Below are positions 6,356 through 7,059 of a stretch of DNA of 7,059 bases, piece after piece. The stretch is from Candidatus Methanogaster sp. UBA203. Its GTDB lineage: Archaea > Halobacteriota > Methanosarcinia > Methanosarcinales > Methanogasteraceae. The DNA is taken from positions 929 through 7,987 of the forward strand of contig DASC01000104.1 of NCBI GenBank assembly GCA_002503595.1, in the 5' to 3' direction. Position 1 is the stretch's first letter, and each line of letters starts with the position of its first letter. The position numbers and the translations under genes are program-made. The notes under the pieces were generated by a model. It had not been told where the DNA came from, did not search any database, and saw only the letters and a program-made list of their open reading frames with translations.

Positions 6356-6400
6356 TTAATAAATAAAAATTATTTGATGAGTCTGAAAGGAAGTCGGAAT
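6354..6400 (+). promoter_or_regulatory. AT-only stretch and Shine-Dalgarno before the second small gene
   Basis: From 6353 to 6375 every base is A or T (TAATTAATAAATAAAAATTA and on), which could hold a TATA box for the downstream small gene and the HNH gene. AAAGGAAG (6386-6393) lies seven bases before the ATG at 6401 and supports that start over the one at 6377. No terminator-like T run is seen on this strand. Confidence 0.35.
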
Positions 6401-6493
6401 ATGGGCGTGTTTGATTTAGATTATGACGCTTTCGCATGGAAGAAAAAGAAGGCTGATGCAGAGAAATGGGGGCTGATTTATGACAGTAAATAA
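6401..6493 (+). CDS. 30-aa small protein (38 aa if started at 6377)
   Basis: The frame runs to TAA at 6491-6493. The ATG at 6401 has an AAAGGAAG ribosome binding site seven bases upstream, while the in-frame ATG at 6377 (MSLKGSRN...) has only AT-rich sequence before it, so the shorter form is preferred. The product starts MGVFDLDYDAFAWKKKK and ends EKWGLIYDSK. It is acidic and aromatic at the front with a lysine cluster in the middle. No family is recognised. Its end overlaps the HNH gene start by 14 bases in a different frame, consistent with co-translation. The tight packing and good site make it more than chance, but a peptide this short cannot be confirmed from one sequence. Confidence 0.5.
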   Translation: MGVFDLDYDAFAWKKKKADAEKWGLIYDSK

Positions 6494-6983
6494 GACCAAA
6501 TTAGAAGAGTATGCAAATAAAGTTTATAGGGGTGACCTCAGACGTTTTAAAGAAAAACAACAGAAGGATTCTTCGTATGCATTTAGTCTGTTCTATGCAG
6601 AACAGTCAAAAACCACGAAAGGAAAGCGGGTAGCAATAAGTTCGTCTCAAGGAACAGTAGTGATTGATAAATGTAAACGGAAATGCGTGGTTTGCGGTAA
6701 AAAGTATGATAGAGATCCTGGTGACTTTCAGATTCATCATGTGGATGGCGATCGTTCAAAAACGACCACGCGTAATTTAGTTCTGCTGTGCCATAGTTGC
6801 CATAAAAATATTCATACAATCGCAAATGCAAAACTGAAGGATCATAAGGTAAATAACAAAAGCACTTCTTCTAAAAAGACTCAATCCCCATTTGGTCTGC
6901 CTTCGTTTAGTCCACCTTCATTCGCTGCACCAAAGAAGAAAGGTCGAAAGAAAAAGAAGGATGACGATCCATGGTGGATTTAA
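6480..6983 (+). CDS. HNH endonuclease-like protein with two CxxC zinc knuckles and a basic tail
   Basis: A 167-aa protein. Residues 1-60 are a charged, probably helical region. Residues about 65-112 form a ββα-metal HNH core: Cys69/Cys72 and Cys104/Cys107 make two CxxC zinc knuckles; His86-His87 (IHHVDGD), Asn99 (RNLVLLC) and His108 (CHKNIH) fit the catalytic HNH positions. All key residues are present, so a metal-dependent nuclease nicking or cutting DNA is expected. Residues 113-167 are a low-complexity tail with a FGLPSFSPPSF segment, then a run of lysines and arginine, ending DDDPWWI. The start at 6480 follows GGGGGCTGAT (6468-6477), close to the archaeal Shine-Dalgarno, and overlaps the previous gene. 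Small HNH proteins occur as homing nucleases, viral packaging nucleases and restriction enzymes; without a partner visible the role is open. The composition is AT-rich relative to priL. Confidence 0.88.
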   Translation: MTVNKTKLEEYANKVYRGDLRRFKEKQQKDSSYAFSLFYAEQSKTTKGKRVAISSSQGTVVIDKCKRKCVVCGKKYDRDPGDFQIHHVDGDRSKTTTRNLVLLCHSCHKNIHTIANAKLKDHKVNNKSTSSKKTQSPFGLPSFSPPSFAAPKKKGRKKKKDDDPWWI

Positions 6984-7002
6984 GTAAAAATGAGGTGAGA
7001 AA

Positions 7003-7059
7003 ATGCCAAATATAGATAAGATAATCAAAATTGGCACAGAAATAGTAATAGTTATCATA
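7003..7059 (+). CDS. N-terminus of a probable small membrane protein (3' partial)
   Basis: GAGGTGA (6992-6998) sits four bases before the ATG at 7003, a strong Shine-Dalgarno. The 19 visible residues begin MPNIDKIIKIGTEIVIVII and become hydrophobic, as at the start of a transmembrane helix. The gene runs off the window. It follows the HNH gene by 19 bases in the same direction and with the same style of ribosome binding site, so it probably belongs to the same cluster. No family can be assigned. Confidence 0.6.
   Translation, partial: MPNIDKIIKIGTEIVIVII

Noticed and set aside
6123..6437. A 104-codon minus-strand open frame across the small-gene cluster
   Set aside because: Its Ser/Phe/Leu-rich translation is what the complement of the lysine codons produces; it has no Shine-Dalgarno, while the plus-strand genes have good ones.
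6523..6532. TTTATAGGGG inside the HNH gene, identical to the candidate promoter box at 6061-6070
   Set aside because: Here it encodes part of VYRGDL near the protein's start; a shared ten-mer without further matching sequence is not evidence of a repeat family or an internal promoter.
5980..7059. CRISPR array, insertion sequence ends or TnpB/IscB-type element
   Set aside because: No repeated spacer-separated units and no terminal inverted repeats were found. The HNH protein lacks RuvC motifs and is too short for IscB.

Overview
The window looks like a chromosomal segment of a euryarchaeon. The strongest evidence is a complete archaeal/eukaryotic-type DNA primase large subunit (PriL). Supporting signs are AT-rich promoter-like boxes very close to start codons that lack a Shine-Dalgarno site, a surface-protein remnant of a type common in anaerobic methane/alkane-cycling and methanogenic archaea, and a methionine-salvage-type isomerase. 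I suspect a Methanomicrobia/Syntrophoarchaeia-like host, but the sequence alone does not fix the lineage.

Layout. Positions 3-188 hold the 3' end of a membrane protein (+). It converges on mtnA (-, 185-1204), and the two stop codons overlap. A 115-bp divergent intergenic region follows, with a promoter-like box just before a large six-hairpin glycosidase related to glycogen-debranching enzymes (+, 1320-3653). That gene overlaps a GT4 glycosyltransferase by ATGA (+, 3650-4702), so the pair is very likely one translationally coupled carbohydrate operon. Immediately after the glycosyltransferase stop codon, and in the same reading frame, lies an apparent remnant of a choice-of-anchor-U-type surface-protein domain (4703-4984). 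Its last bases overlap the start of priL (+, 4981-5979).

After priL the character changes sharply. GC drops by eye (one priL line, 5641-5700, counts 41 of 60 G/C; lines 6301-6360 and 6841-6900 count 18 and 21 of 60). Genes become very short and lysine-rich, and Shine-Dalgarno sites become strong and regular. This part contains an 18-codon ORF with a strong ribosome binding site, an imperfect hairpin region, a 58-aa basic protein, a 30-38-aa protein, a 167-aa zinc-stabilised HNH endonuclease-like protein, and the start of a probable membrane peptide cut by the window end. I read this as the edge of an accessory, virus- or plasmid-like small-gene cluster next to priL. No integrase, tRNA or att repeat is visible, so integration is inference.

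How the genes relate: the glycosidase and glycosyltransferase probably act on the same cytoplasmic glucan or glycoconjugate. MtnA and PriL are independent housekeeping functions. The HNH protein and its small basic neighbours form a tightly packed module of unknown purpose and are the most interesting part of the window.
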